This document shows positions 7,793 through 17,118 of a DNA stretch of 64,000 nt, piece by piece (within the stretch, counting starts at the first letter, position 1; every line of letters starts with the position of its first letter). The stretch is taken from the NCBI RefSeq assembly GCF_031458175.1, contig NZ_JAVDXX010000001.1, positions 434,001 to 498,000 on the forward strand. The letters are read 5' to 3'. Under the pieces are notes generated by a model. It did not search any database. It saw nothing but the letters and a program-made list of their open reading frames with translations, and had not been told where the DNA came from. This DNA comes from Pseudoglutamicibacter albus (GTDB lineage Bacteria; Actinomycetota; Actinomycetes; Actinomycetales; Micrococcaceae). The position numbers were made by a program, and so were the translations under genes.

Positions 7793-10700
7793 ATGTCCCT
7801 GAACGGTCTGCTCACCGCGCTATCGAAGGATTCTGCCTTTGAGCGGATTCGGGTTTCTGCCGAGCGTGGACCGGATGCTGGGGACGAAAAAGAGATCGCG
7901 GCACCTGAAGGCATGCGGCCGCCGTTGGTCGCGCAGATCGCCCAGGCTTTGCCGCAGCCAGCCGATGCCGCAGAAGGGGCGGCTCGCGCTGTGACGGTCG
8001 TGGTGACGGCCACAGGCCGTGCGGCGGGGGACCTGGTCGATGCGTTGGGTAGCTATATGCCTCACGGTGCGGTTGAGGAGTTCCCGGCGTGGGAGACGCT
8101 GCCGCACGAGCGGCTTTCCCCGAAGTCGGATACGGTGGGCCGCCGTTTGAATGTTTTGCGGCGGCTTCATGTTCGTGATGAAGCTCTCAAAGTTGTTGTG
8201 ATGCCGGTGCGCTCGCTGATCCAGCCGATCGTGGATGGGCTGGGCGCGTTGGAGCCGGTTGAGCTGGTGCGCGGAGCTGAACAGGATTTCGATGCGGTGG
8301 TTGAGGCGCTCGCGGCCGCCGCGTATTCGCGCGTGGATATGGTGGCCAACCGCGGTGAGTTCGCGGTGCGTGGCGGGATTATTGACGTGTTCCCGCCAAC
8401 TCAAGAGCATCCGGTGCGTGTGGATTTCTTTGGTGACGAGATCGAGGAGATCACGTATTTCTCGGTTGCTGATCAGCGTTCCATGATGGGAGAGGACGCA
8501 TCCCTGGAGCGGGTTGAGTGCCCTCCGTGCCGTGAAATGTTGGTGGATTCCGGGGTGCGTGAGCGTGCCCGGGGGCTTGCGGATTCGATGCCGGGTGCCC
8601 GGGACATGCTTGAGAAGATCGCTGCCGGGCTCAGCGTTGAGGGCATGGAGTCTTTGGCGCCTTTGCTTGCCGAGAAGATGGTTCCGTTGTCTTCAGTCTT
8701 CGGGCCAGGCTCGGTGGTGATTGTTGCCGATCCGGAGCGGGTTTCTGGGCGTGCGGCGGATCTGCTGGCCACGAACGCAGAGTTCTTGGAAGCCTCGTGG
8801 TCTTCTGCCGCGATGGGTGCCGAAGCACCGGTTGATATATCGCAGGTCACGGGTGGATCAACCCACGATGCGGCGGCCGCCGGTTTCCAGACGCTCGCTC
8901 AAGTCCGGTCCGAGGTCTTAGACGCAGGGCTTGCGTGGTGGACTATGACTGCGCTCGGCGCAGATGAGGAGCTGGTCCAGGAGGGGCTGACAGTTCGGAT
9001 CCCGGCCCGCGAGCCTGCCGCGTGGCGGGGGGATGTCGCCCAGATGCTTCAATACGTGGGCGGCCGGATCCGTGACGAATGGTCAGTTGTGGTGGTCACC
9101 GACGGCGCCGGGCCTGCCAACCGTCTGGTTGAGTTGTTCGCTGACGCCGATATCGCCGTCAACCGCGTCGAATCGATCGATGAAGAACCCCGGGCCGGGG
9201 TGATTCAGGTGACCCAAGCGCTCGCCGGCAACGGTTTCGTTCTCGATGGCCTCAAGCTCGCGTTCCTCACCGAAGCCGATGTTCTGGGCCGGGCAAGCTC
9301 GGCAGTGGCACGCTCCACGAAAAAGCTTGCCTCGCGTCGGCGGCACGCTGTTGACCCGTTGACCCTTGAAGAAGGCGACTATGTTGTCCACGACCAGCAC
9401 GGCATCGGGCGCTTCAAGGAAATGCAGCAGCGTAAGACCGCAGGCGCGGTGCGTGAATATTTGGTGATCGAGTACGCGCCGTCTAAGCGCGGGGCGCCGG
9501 GGGACCGGTTGTTTGTCCCGACGGATCAGCTGGATCAGATCACCCGTTATGTGGGTGGGGATCAGCCGACGCTGTCGAAGATGGGTGGTTCGGACTGGTC
9601 GCAGACGAAGTCGAAGGCGCGGCGCGCGGTCCGGGAGATCGCCGGTGAGCTGGTGAAACTGTATTCGGCGCGGATGGCTTCCCGCGGGCACGCGTTCGCC
9701 CCGGACACTCCGTGGCAGGCCGAACTTGAGGCAGCGTTTCCGTACGTTGAGACTCCGGATCAGTTGACCACGATCGATGAGGTCAAAAAAGACATGGAGT
9801 CCGAGGTCCCGATGGACCGTCTGATCTCAGGTGATGTGGGTTTCGGTAAGACCGAGGTTGCTGTGCGGGCCGCGTTCAAGGCGATCCAGGACGGCAAGCA
9901 GGTTGCGGTTCTGGTTCCGACCACGCTGCTTGCCCGCCAGCATTTTGAGACGTTCACCGAGCGTTTCGCGGGCTTCCCGGTTGCTGTGCGGGCGCTCTCG
10001 CGTTTCCAGACCGCTAAGGAGTCGAAAGAGACGATTGCCGGGCTTGCCGATGGCACGGTCGATGTGGTGATCGGCACGCACCGGTTGCTCTCGAACCAGG
10101 TTCAGTTCAAGGATCTGGGCCTCATTGTGGTGGACGAGGAACAGCGTTTCGGCGTCGAACATAAGGAGCAGTTGAAGAAGCTGCGCACCAACGTGGATGT
10201 CTTGGCGATGTCTGCAACCCCGATTCCACGCACGCTGGAGATGTCGCTGTCCGGGATCCGTGAGACCTCGACCCTGGCGACCCCGCCGGAGGAGCGGCAC
10301 CCGGTTTTGACGTATGTGGGCCCGTACACGGATAAGCAGGTGGTGGCAGCGATTCGGCGTGAGCTGATGCGTGAGGGCCAGGTTTTCTATGTGCATAACC
10401 GGGTGTCCTCGATCGATAAGGTTGCCGGTCAGCTCGCCGAGCTGGTCCCGGAAGCGCGGATCGCTGTGGCGCACGGCCGGATGTCGGAGAGCCGGCTTGA
10501 GCAGATCATGGTGGATTTCTGGGAGGGCCGTTATGACGTGCTCGTGTCCACGACCATCATCGAAACCGGCCTGGATATCGCGAACGCGAACACTCTGATT
10601 GTGGATCGCGCGAACATCTATGGCCTGTCCCAGCTGCATCAGTTGCGTGGGCGTGTGGGCCGTGGCCGTGACCGTGCGTACGCGTATTTCTTGTGGGATC

Positions 10701-11389
10701 CGGAGCGTCCTTTGGGTGAGGTTGCGCTTGAGCGCCTCAAAGCGGTTGCAGCCCATAACGAGCTGGGTTCGGGGCACCAGTTGGCGATGAAGGACCTCGA
10801 GTTGCGCGGCGCAGGCAACCTTCTGGGTGGCGAGCAGTCCGGCCACATCCAAGGTGTCGGTTTTGACTTGTATATCCGCCTGGTGGGTGAGGCCGTGGCC
10901 GCGTTCAAGGGCGATACGGACGCTACGGCCAAGGAAATGAAGATCGAGCTTCCGTTGAACGCTCACTTCCCGGAAACCTATGTTCCGAGTGAACGCTTGC
11001 GCTTGGAGGCGTACCGGAAGCTGGCGCAGGCAACTGAGCCTGCAACGGTCGATGCGGTGGTTGAGGAGCTGCAGGACCGTTACGGTGAACTCCCGGAGGC
11101 CGCGCAGCTGCTGGTTTCGGTTGCGCGGGTGCGTATTGTGGCGCGTTCGGTGAACATCAACGAGATCCAGGCTCAAGGTAACTACATCCGGTTCGCTCCG
11201 GATAACATCGCTGAATCGCGTGTGATGCGGATGAAGCGCCTCTATCCGGGGGCGATGCATAAGCCTGCGTTGAAGGCGATCCTGGTTCCGTTCCCCAAGG
11301 GGAAAGGGATCGGTGCGCAACGGCTCGCCGACCAAGAGCTACTCGACTGGGTCGAGACGTTCCTGACGTCCGTGTTCGGGGAATCCTAG
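7793..11389 (+). CDS. mfd: Transcription-repair coupling factor Mfd
   Basis: The 1198-residue DNA translocase removes RNA polymerase stalled at lesions and recruits UvrA. In order: UvrB-like N-terminal region, RNA-polymerase interaction domain around residues 535-600 (DYVVHDQHGIGRFKEM), then RecG-like helicase motifs. These include GDVGFGKTEVAVRAAF (Walker A), VDEEQRFG (DEEQ box) and MSATPIPRTLEMSL, with a C-terminal TRCF domain. The ATG at 7793 has GAGGAAGG 9-10 bases upstream, better than the GTG at 7733. Length is typical. Confidence 0.97.
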   Translation: MSLNGLLTALSKDSAFERIRVSAERGPDAGDEKEIAAPEGMRPPLVAQIAQALPQPADAAEGAARAVTVVVTATGRAAGDLVDALGSYMPHGAVEEFPAWETLPHERLSPKSDTVGRRLNVLRRLHVRDEALKVVVMPVRSLIQPIVDGLGALEPVELVRGAEQDFDAVVEALAAAAYSRVDMVANRGEFAVRGGIIDVFPPTQEHPVRVDFFGDEIEEITYFSVADQRSMMGEDASLERVECPPCREMLVDSGVRERARGLADSMPGARDMLEKIAAGLSVEGMESLAPLLAEKMVPLSSVFGPGSVVIVADPERVSGRAADLLATNAEFLEASWSSAAMGAEAPVDISQVTGGSTHDAAAAGFQTLAQVRSEVLDAGLAWWTMTALGADEELVQEGLTVRIPAREPAAWRGDVAQMLQYVGGRIRDEWSVVVVTDGAGPANRLVELFADADIAVNRVESIDEEPRAGVIQVTQALAGNGFVLDGLKLAFLTEADVLGRASSAVARSTKKLASRRRHAVDPLTLEEGDYVVHDQHGIGRFKEMQQRKTAGAVREYLVIEYAPSKRGAPGDRLFVPTDQLDQITRYVGGDQPTLSKMGGSDWSQTKSKARRAVREIAGELVKLYSARMASRGHAFAPDTPWQAELEAAFPYVETPDQLTTIDEVKKDMESEVPMDRLISGDVGFGKTEVAVRAAFKAIQDGKQVAVLVPTTLLARQHFETFTERFAGFPVAVRALSRFQTAKESKETIAGLADGTVDVVIGTHRLLSNQVQFKDLGLIVVDEEQRFGVEHKEQLKKLRTNVDVLAMSATPIPRTLEMSLSGIRETSTLATPPEERHPVLTYVGPYTDKQVVAAIRRELMREGQVFYVHNRVSSIDKVAGQLAELVPEARIAVAHGRMSESRLEQIMVDFWEGRYDVLVSTTIIETGLDIANANTLIVDRANIYGLSQLHQLRGRVGRGRDRAYAYFLWDPERPLGEVALERLKAVAAHNELGSGHQLAMKDLELRGAGNLLGGEQSGHIQGVGFDLYIRLVGEAVAAFKGDTDATAKEMKIELPLNAHFPETYVPSERLRLEAYRKLAQATEPATVDAVVEELQDRYGELPEAAQLLVSVARVRIVARSVNINEIQAQGNYIRFAPDNIAESRVMRMKRLYPGAMHKPALKAILVPFPKGKGIGAQRLADQELLDWVETFLTSVFGES

Positions 11390-11412
11390 GCCGTGGGGAG
11401 TCCTAGGCCGTT
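11379..11412 (+). repeat. 17-bp tandem duplication at the mfd stop codon
   Basis: Two copies of a 17-bp unit (GGGAATCCTAGGCCGTG and GGGAGTCCTAGGCCGTT) span the end of mfd. The TAG stop lies inside the first copy, and the second copy repeats it. Confidence 0.8.
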
Positions 11413-11458
11413 CAGCGGCCGAGGAGAGCGGCCGGTAGCCGAAAAAGCTACAAGCAGA

Positions 11459-11495
11459 AAGGTGGGGCGCATCCGCTACGGATGCGCCCCACCTT
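11459..11495. terminator. Bidirectional terminator between mfd and the small membrane protein gene
   Basis: A perfect 15-bp stem (GGTGGGGCGCATCCG / CGGATGCGCCCCACC) with a CTA loop is flanked by AA and TT, placed between convergent genes. Confidence 0.85.
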
Positions 11496-11529
11496 GAGGT
11501 TTATAGGCCGTGTTGCTTATAAGTCGTGC

Positions 11530-11835
11530 TTACTTGGAGACGGCTTTACGGTACTCGTCGTCCACAGAGTCCAATGCACCGGCTTCGTTAGCGGTGACGT
11601 CCGGGTTCTTGTTGGAGCGGCCGGTCACGTGTTTACCGATGCCGAATGCGAGCGTGCCGCCCACTACACAGGCAATGAATGGGAACCAGGCCTTAGCTGG
11701 GTCATGCAGGTCAGCGAAACTGAGTGCGTAAATACCTGCGAGGAGAATTCCGAACAGCACCAGGAACAGGATAATGTTGCTGACTGCGTGGCCTTCACCT
11801 GAGTGGTTCTTGTTCTTTCCATCGGCCGAGTACAC
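11530..11835 (-). CDS. Small two-helix membrane protein, unknown function
   Basis: The 101-residue protein has two hydrophobic segments (VSNIILFLVLFGILLAGIYALSF and WFPFIACVVGGTLAFGIG) joined by a short loop, and a hydrophilic, acidic C-terminus. No family is recognised. The GTG start is supported by a perfect AGGAGG six bases upstream. It is divergent from the lpdA-type gene and convergent with mfd. Confidence 0.75.
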   Translation of the reverse strand: MYSADGKNKNHSGEGHAVSNIILFLVLFGILLAGIYALSFADLHDPAKAWFPFIACVVGGTLAFGIGKHVTGRSNKNPDVTANEAGALDSVDDEYRKAVSK

Positions 11836-12010
11836 GGATGGCCTCCTAGGGGCAAAGCATTAGGTCAATGCAATGGTTCAGTCCAAAGCGATGATGACAG
11901 CGCTCGCGCGCATTCGTGTCCATCGTATCAAGTTTGAGCGGTGCGCGCGCCTTTACGCCGTGCCGGTCGGCTTGTGCGTTAGCCAGCGCTTGTGTGCTGG
12001 AGATGACACA

Positions 12011-13423
12011 ATGGAGGCTGTGAGCGCTCAAGTTGATTTTACTTCTCCACGTCTTGTCATTATTGGTGGCGGCCCAGGCGGTTATGAAGCGGCGATGGTC
12101 GGTGCACAGTTGGGTGCACAGGTGACCCTGATTGAAGAGCAGGGGACGGGCGGTTCGGCCGTTCTGACTGACGTTGTGCCTTCGAAGACCCTGATCGGTT
12201 CCGCTGACGCTATCCGCCGGGTTTCCGTTGCGAACGATTTGACGATCCGCGGTACGGACGAACATGAGGTCGATGCCGATCTCGGCTATATCAATGAACG
12301 TCTGCTGGCGTTGGCTGCCGAGCAGTCGGCCGACATCCGTTCTGGTCTTGTGAAGGCCGGCGTTGAGGTGGTCGATGGCCGCGGCCGTTTGGTGGGTACG
12401 CACACCGTGGAAGTTGAGTCTAAGGATGGCTCCACGGCCCGTTTCGATGCCGACTATGTGATTGTTGCGGTGGGTGCGCATCCGCGTGAATTGCCGACCG
12501 CTGTTCCTGATGGTGAGCGGATCATGACCTGGAAGCAGGTCTATGAGATGAAGGAGAACCCCGAACACCTGATCGTGATTGGTTCAGGTGTTACGGGTGC
12601 CGAGTTCGCGTCTGCTTATAACCTGTTGGGTACTCGCGTGACGCTGGTGTCTTCGCGTGACCGTGTTCTTCCCGGCGAGGATGAGGACGCGGCACGTTTG
12701 CTTGAGGACGTGTTCCAGGAGAACGGTGTTGAGGTCCGTTCCGAGGTCCGCGCTAATTCTGTAGTTCGTGATGGTGACCGCGTCACGGTTGCGCTCTCTG
12801 ACGGCACCACGGTTGAAGGTTCCCACTGCTTGGTTGCGGTGGGTGCGATCCCGAACACGGCTGAGATGGGTCTTGAAGAGGCCGGTGTTGCTGTTGCTGA
12901 GTCTGGGCACATCACGGTCGATGGGGTCTCCCGCACCACTGTCCCGCACATTTACGCTGCCGGTGACTGCACGGGTGTGTTTCCGCTCGCCTCGGTAGCG
13001 GCGATGCAGGGGCGTATCGCGGTGGCTCACATGATGGGCGATGCCCTGACCCCGTTGAAGGTGGATGAGGTCGCGTCTAACGTGTTCACGTCCCCGGAGA
13101 TCGCAACGGTCGGTATCACGCAAGCGCTCGTTGACCAGGGGGCTGTCGCGGCTGACTCGTTCATGCTGGACTTGGCGACGAATCCGCGCGCGAAGATGAT
13201 GGGTATCAAGCGTGGCTTCATCAAGATTTTCGCCCGTAAGGGTAGCGGTACCGTGCTGGGCGGGGTTGTTGTGGCTCCGCGTGCCTCCGAGCTGATCTAT
13301 CCGATCGCGACCGCGGTGCGCAAACACCTCAACGTTGATGATCTGGCAGATACCGTGACGATCTACCCGTCGCTGTCTGGCTCGATCGCCGAGGCCGCAC
13401 GCCGCCTCCACCACCACATCTAG
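12011..13423 (+). CDS. LpdA-type NAD(P)H quinone reductase (flavoprotein disulfide reductase fold)
   Basis: The 470-residue protein has the FAD site VIIGGGPGGYEAA, an NAD(P) site VIGSGVTGAEFAS and the second FAD motif YAAGDCTG of the disulfide reductase family. The redox-active CxxxxC is absent: the place normally reading GGTCLNxGCxP is GGSAVLTDVVPSKTL. This matches the Mycobacterium tuberculosis LpdA (Rv3303c) group, which reduces quinones instead of lipoamide. No pyruvate-dehydrogenase genes are adjacent. The ATG at 12011 has GGAG about 10 bases upstream; longer in-frame starts look non-conserved. Confidence 0.85.
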   Translation: MEAVSAQVDFTSPRLVIIGGGPGGYEAAMVGAQLGAQVTLIEEQGTGGSAVLTDVVPSKTLIGSADAIRRVSVANDLTIRGTDEHEVDADLGYINERLLALAAEQSADIRSGLVKAGVEVVDGRGRLVGTHTVEVESKDGSTARFDADYVIVAVGAHPRELPTAVPDGERIMTWKQVYEMKENPEHLIVIGSGVTGAEFASAYNLLGTRVTLVSSRDRVLPGEDEDAARLLEDVFQENGVEVRSEVRANSVVRDGDRVTVALSDGTTVEGSHCLVAVGAIPNTAEMGLEEAGVAVAESGHITVDGVSRTTVPHIYAAGDCTGVFPLASVAAMQGRIAVAHMMGDALTPLKVDEVASNVFTSPEIATVGITQALVDQGAVAADSFMLDLATNPRAKMMGIKRGFIKIFARKGSGTVLGGVVVAPRASELIYPIATAVRKHLNVDDLADTVTIYPSLSGSIAEAARRLHHHI

Positions 13424-13453
13424 CGCTTATAACCAGCGGACGAGCATCTGGCT

Positions 13454-13516
13454 CGAGCGAAACGCTCGTTACAGAGCCACGGACTTACAGAGTCTCGGCA
13501 TCTCAGAACTTCGGTA
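13454..13516 (+). repeat. Short hairpin plus 16-bp tandem repeats after lpdA
   Basis: A hairpin CGAGCG/CGCTCG with an AAA loop (13454-13468) follows the gene. Then come three degenerate 16-bp units (13469, 13485, 13501) beginning TTACAGAG, TTACAGAG and TCTCAGAA. Confidence 0.6.
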
Positions 13517-13520
13517 CAGA

Positions 13521-13563
13521 CGGGCGTGGCTGGGAGACTCGTCGAGTCTCCCAGCCACGCCCG
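13521..13563. terminator. Bidirectional terminator, lpdA-type gene and carboxylase
   Basis: A perfect 20-bp stem with a GTC loop (arms start CGGGCGTGGC and end GCCACGCCCG) lies between convergent genes. It is one of the strongest hairpins in the window. Confidence 0.85.
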
Positions 13564-13626
13564 TGTTAGTTGCTTCGCTGCGCGCTTGATACTGAGCTAG
13601 ATGCTTTAGCAAGCGGGTCGCGGTTT

Positions 13627-15399
13627 CTATTCGTCGTCGATGGTGCACAGCACCTCGGAGGCGGAGACTGTCCCGCCAACGCTGACCTTGAGTTTCTTGA
13701 TCACACCGTCGCGGTGCGCGGTGATCGGTTGTTCCATCTTCATCGCTTCAAGCACCACGACCAGATCCCCTTCGGAGACCTTAGCGCCTTCCTTGACGGC
13801 AACCTTGACGATCGTGCCCTGCATCGGTGAGGTCAAGTCATTGCCGGAAGCTGCGGCAGCTGCGCCGCCACGTGCACGCTTAGGGCGCTTCGGCTTGTGC
13901 TGGGCGCGGGCACCCGAACCGGAGCCGAGCGAGGCCGGCAGAGCGATCTCAAGCCGGCGCCCACCAACCTCGACCGTGTAGTGCTGGATGTCCTCGTCTT
14001 CTTCCTCAGCCGGGGTCGCTTTGGTGTATGGCTTGATGGTGTTCTTGAACTCGGTTTCGATCCAGCGGGTGTGAACCTCGAACGGCTTGTTCTCATCCTC
14101 CGGGATGAACGCTGGGTCTTCCATCACGGCGCGGTGGAACGGGACCACGGTCGCCATGCCTTCGATCTGAAGTTCCTTCAACGCGCGGCGGGAGCGTTCA
14201 GCGGCTTCCAGGCGGGTGCGGCCGGTCACGATGAGCTTAGCGATCATCGAATCGAAGTTACCGGTCACGGTCTCGCCCTGCTCAACACCGGTATCCACGC
14301 GCACGCCCGGGCCGGTAGGGAACGTCAAGGTTGTGAGGGTGCCCGGGGTCGGCATGAAGTTACGGCCCGGGTCTTCACCGTTGATGCGGAACTCGAAGGA
14401 GTGCCCGCGCAACTCAGGGTCTTCGTAGCCTAAGGTTTCGCCGCGTGCGATGCGGAACTGTTCACGCACCAGGTCGATCCCGCTGATCTCTTCGGAGACG
14501 GTGTGCTCAACCTGGAGGCGAGTGTTGACCTCGAGGAAGGAGATCACACCGTCCTGGCCTACGAGGAATTCACACGTTCCTGCGCCGACGTAGCCGGCTT
14601 CCCGCAAGATCGCCTTCGAGGATTCATACAGGCGCTGGTTCTGCTCATCAGTCAAGAACGGTGCAGGGGCTTCCTCAACGAGCTTCTGGTTGCGGCGCTG
14701 CAGCGAGCAGTCACGGGTCGAAACAACAACCACATTGCCGTCCCTGTCCGCAAGGCACTGGGTTTCGACGTGGCGTGGGGCATCCAGGAAACGTTCGATG
14801 AAGCATTCACCGCGGCCGAAAGCCGCGGTCGCCTCACGCACGGCGGAATCGTACAGCTCGGGGATGTCGGAGCGGTCACGCACAACCTTGATGCCGCGGC
14901 CACCACCACCGTGGGCCGCCTTGATGGCGATCGGGAGACCGTGCTCGTCAGCGAAGTCGAGGACCTCCTGGGTCGAGGAGACCGGGTCTTTCGTGCCAGG
15001 AACCAGCGGAGCGCCGACCTTCTGCGCGATGTGGCGGGCCTGGACCTTGTCACCCAACGCACGGATCGCTTCAGGGGACGGACCGATCCAAATCAAACCG
15101 GCATCGAGCACAGCCTGGGCGAAGTCAGCGTTCTCGGCGAGGAAACCGTAGCCCGGGTGCACAGCATCAGCTTTCGCGCGCTGAGCCACCGAGATGATCT
15201 TCTCGATGTTCAAATACGATTCGGTAGCGGAAGCCCCGCCCAGCGCGAACGACTCATCAGCCATGCGTGCGTGCATAGCGTTACGGTCAGAGTCGGCGTA
15301 CACGGCGACGGACTTGATGCCCTCATCGGCCGCCGCGCGAATAATGCGGACAGCGATCTCGCCACGGTTGGCGATCAAAACCTTCGTCAGTTCTGGCAT
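13627..15399 (-). CDS. Acyl-CoA carboxylase alpha subunit (biotin carboxylase + BCCP)
   Basis: The 590-residue protein joins a biotin carboxylase (residues about 1-450: [15 protein letters not shown]-grasp [36 protein letters not shown]) to a C-terminal biotin carrier domain. The biotinylated Lys is in EAMKMEQP near residue 555. An Ala/Gly/Lys-Arg-rich linker lies before the carrier domain. It carboxylates acetyl- or propionyl-CoA with the beta and epsilon subunits; a beta-epsilon pair is encoded at 35.2-37.1 kb. The gene symbol is left open because actinobacteria use several naming schemes (AccA/AccBC/BccA). Start ATG at 15399; only a weak ribosome site is visible. Confidence 0.95.
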   Translation of the reverse strand: MPELTKVLIANRGEIAVRIIRAAADEGIKSVAVYADSDRNAMHARMADESFALGGASATESYLNIEKIISVAQRAKADAVHPGYGFLAENADFAQAVLDAGLIWIGPSPEAIRALGDKVQARHIAQKVGAPLVPGTKDPVSSTQEVLDFADEHGLPIAIKAAHGGGGRGIKVVRDRSDIPELYDSAVREATAAFGRGECFIERFLDAPRHVETQCLADRDGNVVVVSTRDCSLQRRNQKLVEEAPAPFLTDEQNQRLYESSKAILREAGYVGAGTCEFLVGQDGVISFLEVNTRLQVEHTVSEEISGIDLVREQFRIARGETLGYEDPELRGHSFEFRINGEDPGRNFMPTPGTLTTLTFPTGPGVRVDTGVEQGETVTGNFDSMIAKLIVTGRTRLEAAERSRRALKELQIEGMATVVPFHRAVMEDPAFIPEDENKPFEVHTRWIETEFKNTIKPYTKATPAEEEDEDIQHYTVEVGGRRLEIALPASLGSGSGARAQHKPKRPKRARGGAAAAASGNDLTSPMQGTIVKVAVKEGAKVSEGDLVVVLEAMKMEQPITAHRDGVIKKLKVSVGGTVSASEVLCTIDDE

Positions 15400-15491
15400 G
15401 AGCCTGGCTGCTCCTTACGTTGCATAGACTCTGTGAGCCTATCCGATATGTGGGGAACCTCCTGAATTCTCCAGGAATTCCCGCCCCAATT

Positions 15492-15614
15492 GGCCTGTAT
15501 TTTGTGGGAACCCTACAGGCCGTTGCATTGCCTTAAGCCTACGACGACCCACGCGCCGTGGACACTGCCCTCACTCGTGCGCAATCTTATGCACAGCCTT
15601 GGTGCGCAGTCTTG
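15492..15614 (-). repeat. Hairpin and 12-13-bp repeats after maf
   Basis: Downstream of the minus-strand maf gene are three 12-13-bp units (15577, 15589, 15602; the first GTGCGCAATCTT, the third GTGCGCAGTCTTG). Further on is an inverted repeat GGCCTGTA (15492) / TACAGGCC (15514) with a 14-base loop, a plausible terminator. The rest of 15400-15617 holds the carboxylase promoter, which could not be defined. Confidence 0.5.
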
Positions 15615-15617
15615 TGT

Positions 15618-16319
15618 TCAGCGCGGCCACACGAGCGTGAGTGGTAGCCCCAGCTGGTTGAGCATGCGCCGCAACGCCGCAGGGGAGAGGCCAACCACGG
15701 CGTGGAAGTCGCCCTCGATGCCGTCGATGAGGGCAGCGGCTCGGCCATCGACCGTGAAAGCGCCGGCGCACGGCAACGGTTCCCCGGTAGCGATGTAGGC
15801 CTCAAGTTCCTCATCGGTGACGGAAGCGAACCGGACCGTGGACGAGACGCACTCGGTAGCTTTCTTCCCGGTTTGCAGGTCGATCAGGCAATGCCCTGAA
15901 TGCAGCACGCCTTCACGGCCGCGCTGGGAAAGCCAGCGCTCACGGGCCGCTTGAGGTGTGTGGGGCTTCCCGTACGCTACGCCTTCGAATTCAAAGACCG
16001 AATCACACCCCAAAACAAGCCGCGAACCGGTCGGGTTGCTGCGTAAGGTTTGGGCGACATCGGCGGCTTTCGCTTCAGCGAGCAGCTGCGCTTGGGCAGC
16101 AGGCGTCAGGCGCGCTTGAGCCTCCGCGGCGGCCGCGGCGACCACGGCATCCTCATCCATGTGAGAGCCTTGCTGAGAAAAAGCGATGCCCGCAGCTTTC
16201 AGCACAGAGGCACGCCCAGGGGAGGTCGAACCCAATACGAGCGCTGCAGGCGCATCGCTTGCGGAAAGCGAAGCACTTGCGGCGGAGGCAGGTGCAGTGC
16301 CGGAAGCGTCAGCGGCCAA
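15618..16319 (-). CDS. maf: Maf-family nucleotide pyrophosphatase
   Basis: The protein (233 residues from the chosen start) has the Maf opening LVLGSTSPGRASVLKAAGI and the conserved core VLGCDSVFEFEG, GKP and IDGIEGDFHAVVGLS. Maf proteins hydrolyse non-canonical or methylated NTPs and are sometimes called septum inhibitors. The TTG at 16319 is preferred because GGAGG lies six bases before it; in-frame starts at 16343 and 16355 lack one. The Ala/Ser-rich first 25 residues are not conserved. It overlaps the end of gatD by 11 bp, so it is probably translated with the murT-gatD operon. Confidence 0.85.
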   Translation of the reverse strand: MAADASGTAPASAASASLSASDAPAALVLGSTSPGRASVLKAAGIAFSQQGSHMDEDAVVAAAAAEAQARLTPAAQAQLLAEAKAADVAQTLRSNPTGSRLVLGCDSVFEFEGVAYGKPHTPQAARERWLSQRGREGVLHSGHCLIDLQTGKKATECVSSTVRFASVTDEELEAYIATGEPLPCAGAFTVDGRAAALIDGIEGDFHAVVGLSPAALRRMLNQLGLPLTLVWPR

Positions 16320-17118
16320 GGTGGCCCTCCAAGCGTTCGGCACGCAGCGTGACAATCGAAGGGATCAGCAGGGGAGCGAGCTCAACGCCGGTCGCGACCG
16401 TGATCAGCTCATCAGCCAAAGCCGGGTTACGAGCCAAAACCGGCCCGTGCGGATACGTCCCGTACACGGTGCCCTTGACAGCGCCTTCCGTGCCGTCGCC
16501 GTTGCCAACACCCTCGATCACATCAGCCAACGGCTCTGTACCAGCCGAGAGTCGCGTCTGGCCGCCATGGTTCTCAAAACCGGTGATCAACGCGTCGTTG
16601 CCGCTCACGCCACGGCGGCGGGTCACAATCTCACCCACTGCACGCGGATCCCGGCGCACCGTCTGGGCATTCAACAGCCCCAAACCTTCACGCTCGTCAT
16701 TATCGTGGCCGACCGTGAACGTCTCACCCAGAATCTGGTAGCCCGCACACACACCGAACACGACCGCGCCGCGCTCAACAGCGCGGCTCAGCACGCCATC
16801 GGCAGCAAGGGCACGCACCGCGGCGGTCTGAGCGCCGTCTTCACCGCCACCCAAAACATAGATGTCAGCGTCATCCGGGACCGGGGCGCCTGGCTCGGCA
16901 ACATGCTCGGTCACTTCAGCGCCGCGGCGGCGGGCACGCTCGGCCAAAACCATCGCATTACCGCGGTCACCATAGATCCCCAGCAACGACTGATACACGT
17001 TCACGATGCTGAGTGTGCGGCCAGCCAATTCCAGCGATGCGGCCGCGCTGTTTGTTGCGGCCGCGCTGCTTGTCGAACTCATGCCGCCCGTCGTGTTTGG
17101 GTTGTTTTTCGTGCTCAC
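16309..17118 (-). CDS. gatD: Lipid II isoglutaminyl synthase, glutaminase subunit GatD
   Basis: The 269-residue class I glutamine amidotransferase (CobB/CobQ-like) carries the nucleophile Cys in VFGVCAGYQILGE and the catalytic His in GTYPHGPVLARNP. With MurT it amidates the D-Glu of lipid II to D-isoglutamine, a step needed for efficient peptidoglycan cross-linking. A low-complexity Ser/Thr/Ala stretch of about 30 residues precedes the conserved domain. It starts with GTG overlapping the murT stop by four bases (GTGA), a sign of translational coupling. Confidence 0.93.
   Translation of the reverse strand: MSTKNNPNTTGGMSSTSSAAATNSAAASLELAGRTLSIVNVYQSLLGIYGDRGNAMVLAERARRRGAEVTEHVAEPGAPVPDDADIYVLGGGEDGAQTAAVRALAADGVLSRAVERGAVVFGVCAGYQILGETFTVGHDNDEREGLGLLNAQTVRRDPRAVGEIVTRRRGVSGNDALITGFENHGGQTRLSAGTEPLADVIEGVGNGDGTEGAVKGTVYGTYPHGPVLARNPALADELITVATGVELAPLLIPSIVTLRAERLEGHLGR

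Noticed and set aside
9827-11335. 502-codon open frame opposite mfd
   Set aside because: Arg/His-rich with no motif, fully inside the helicase gene on the other strand.
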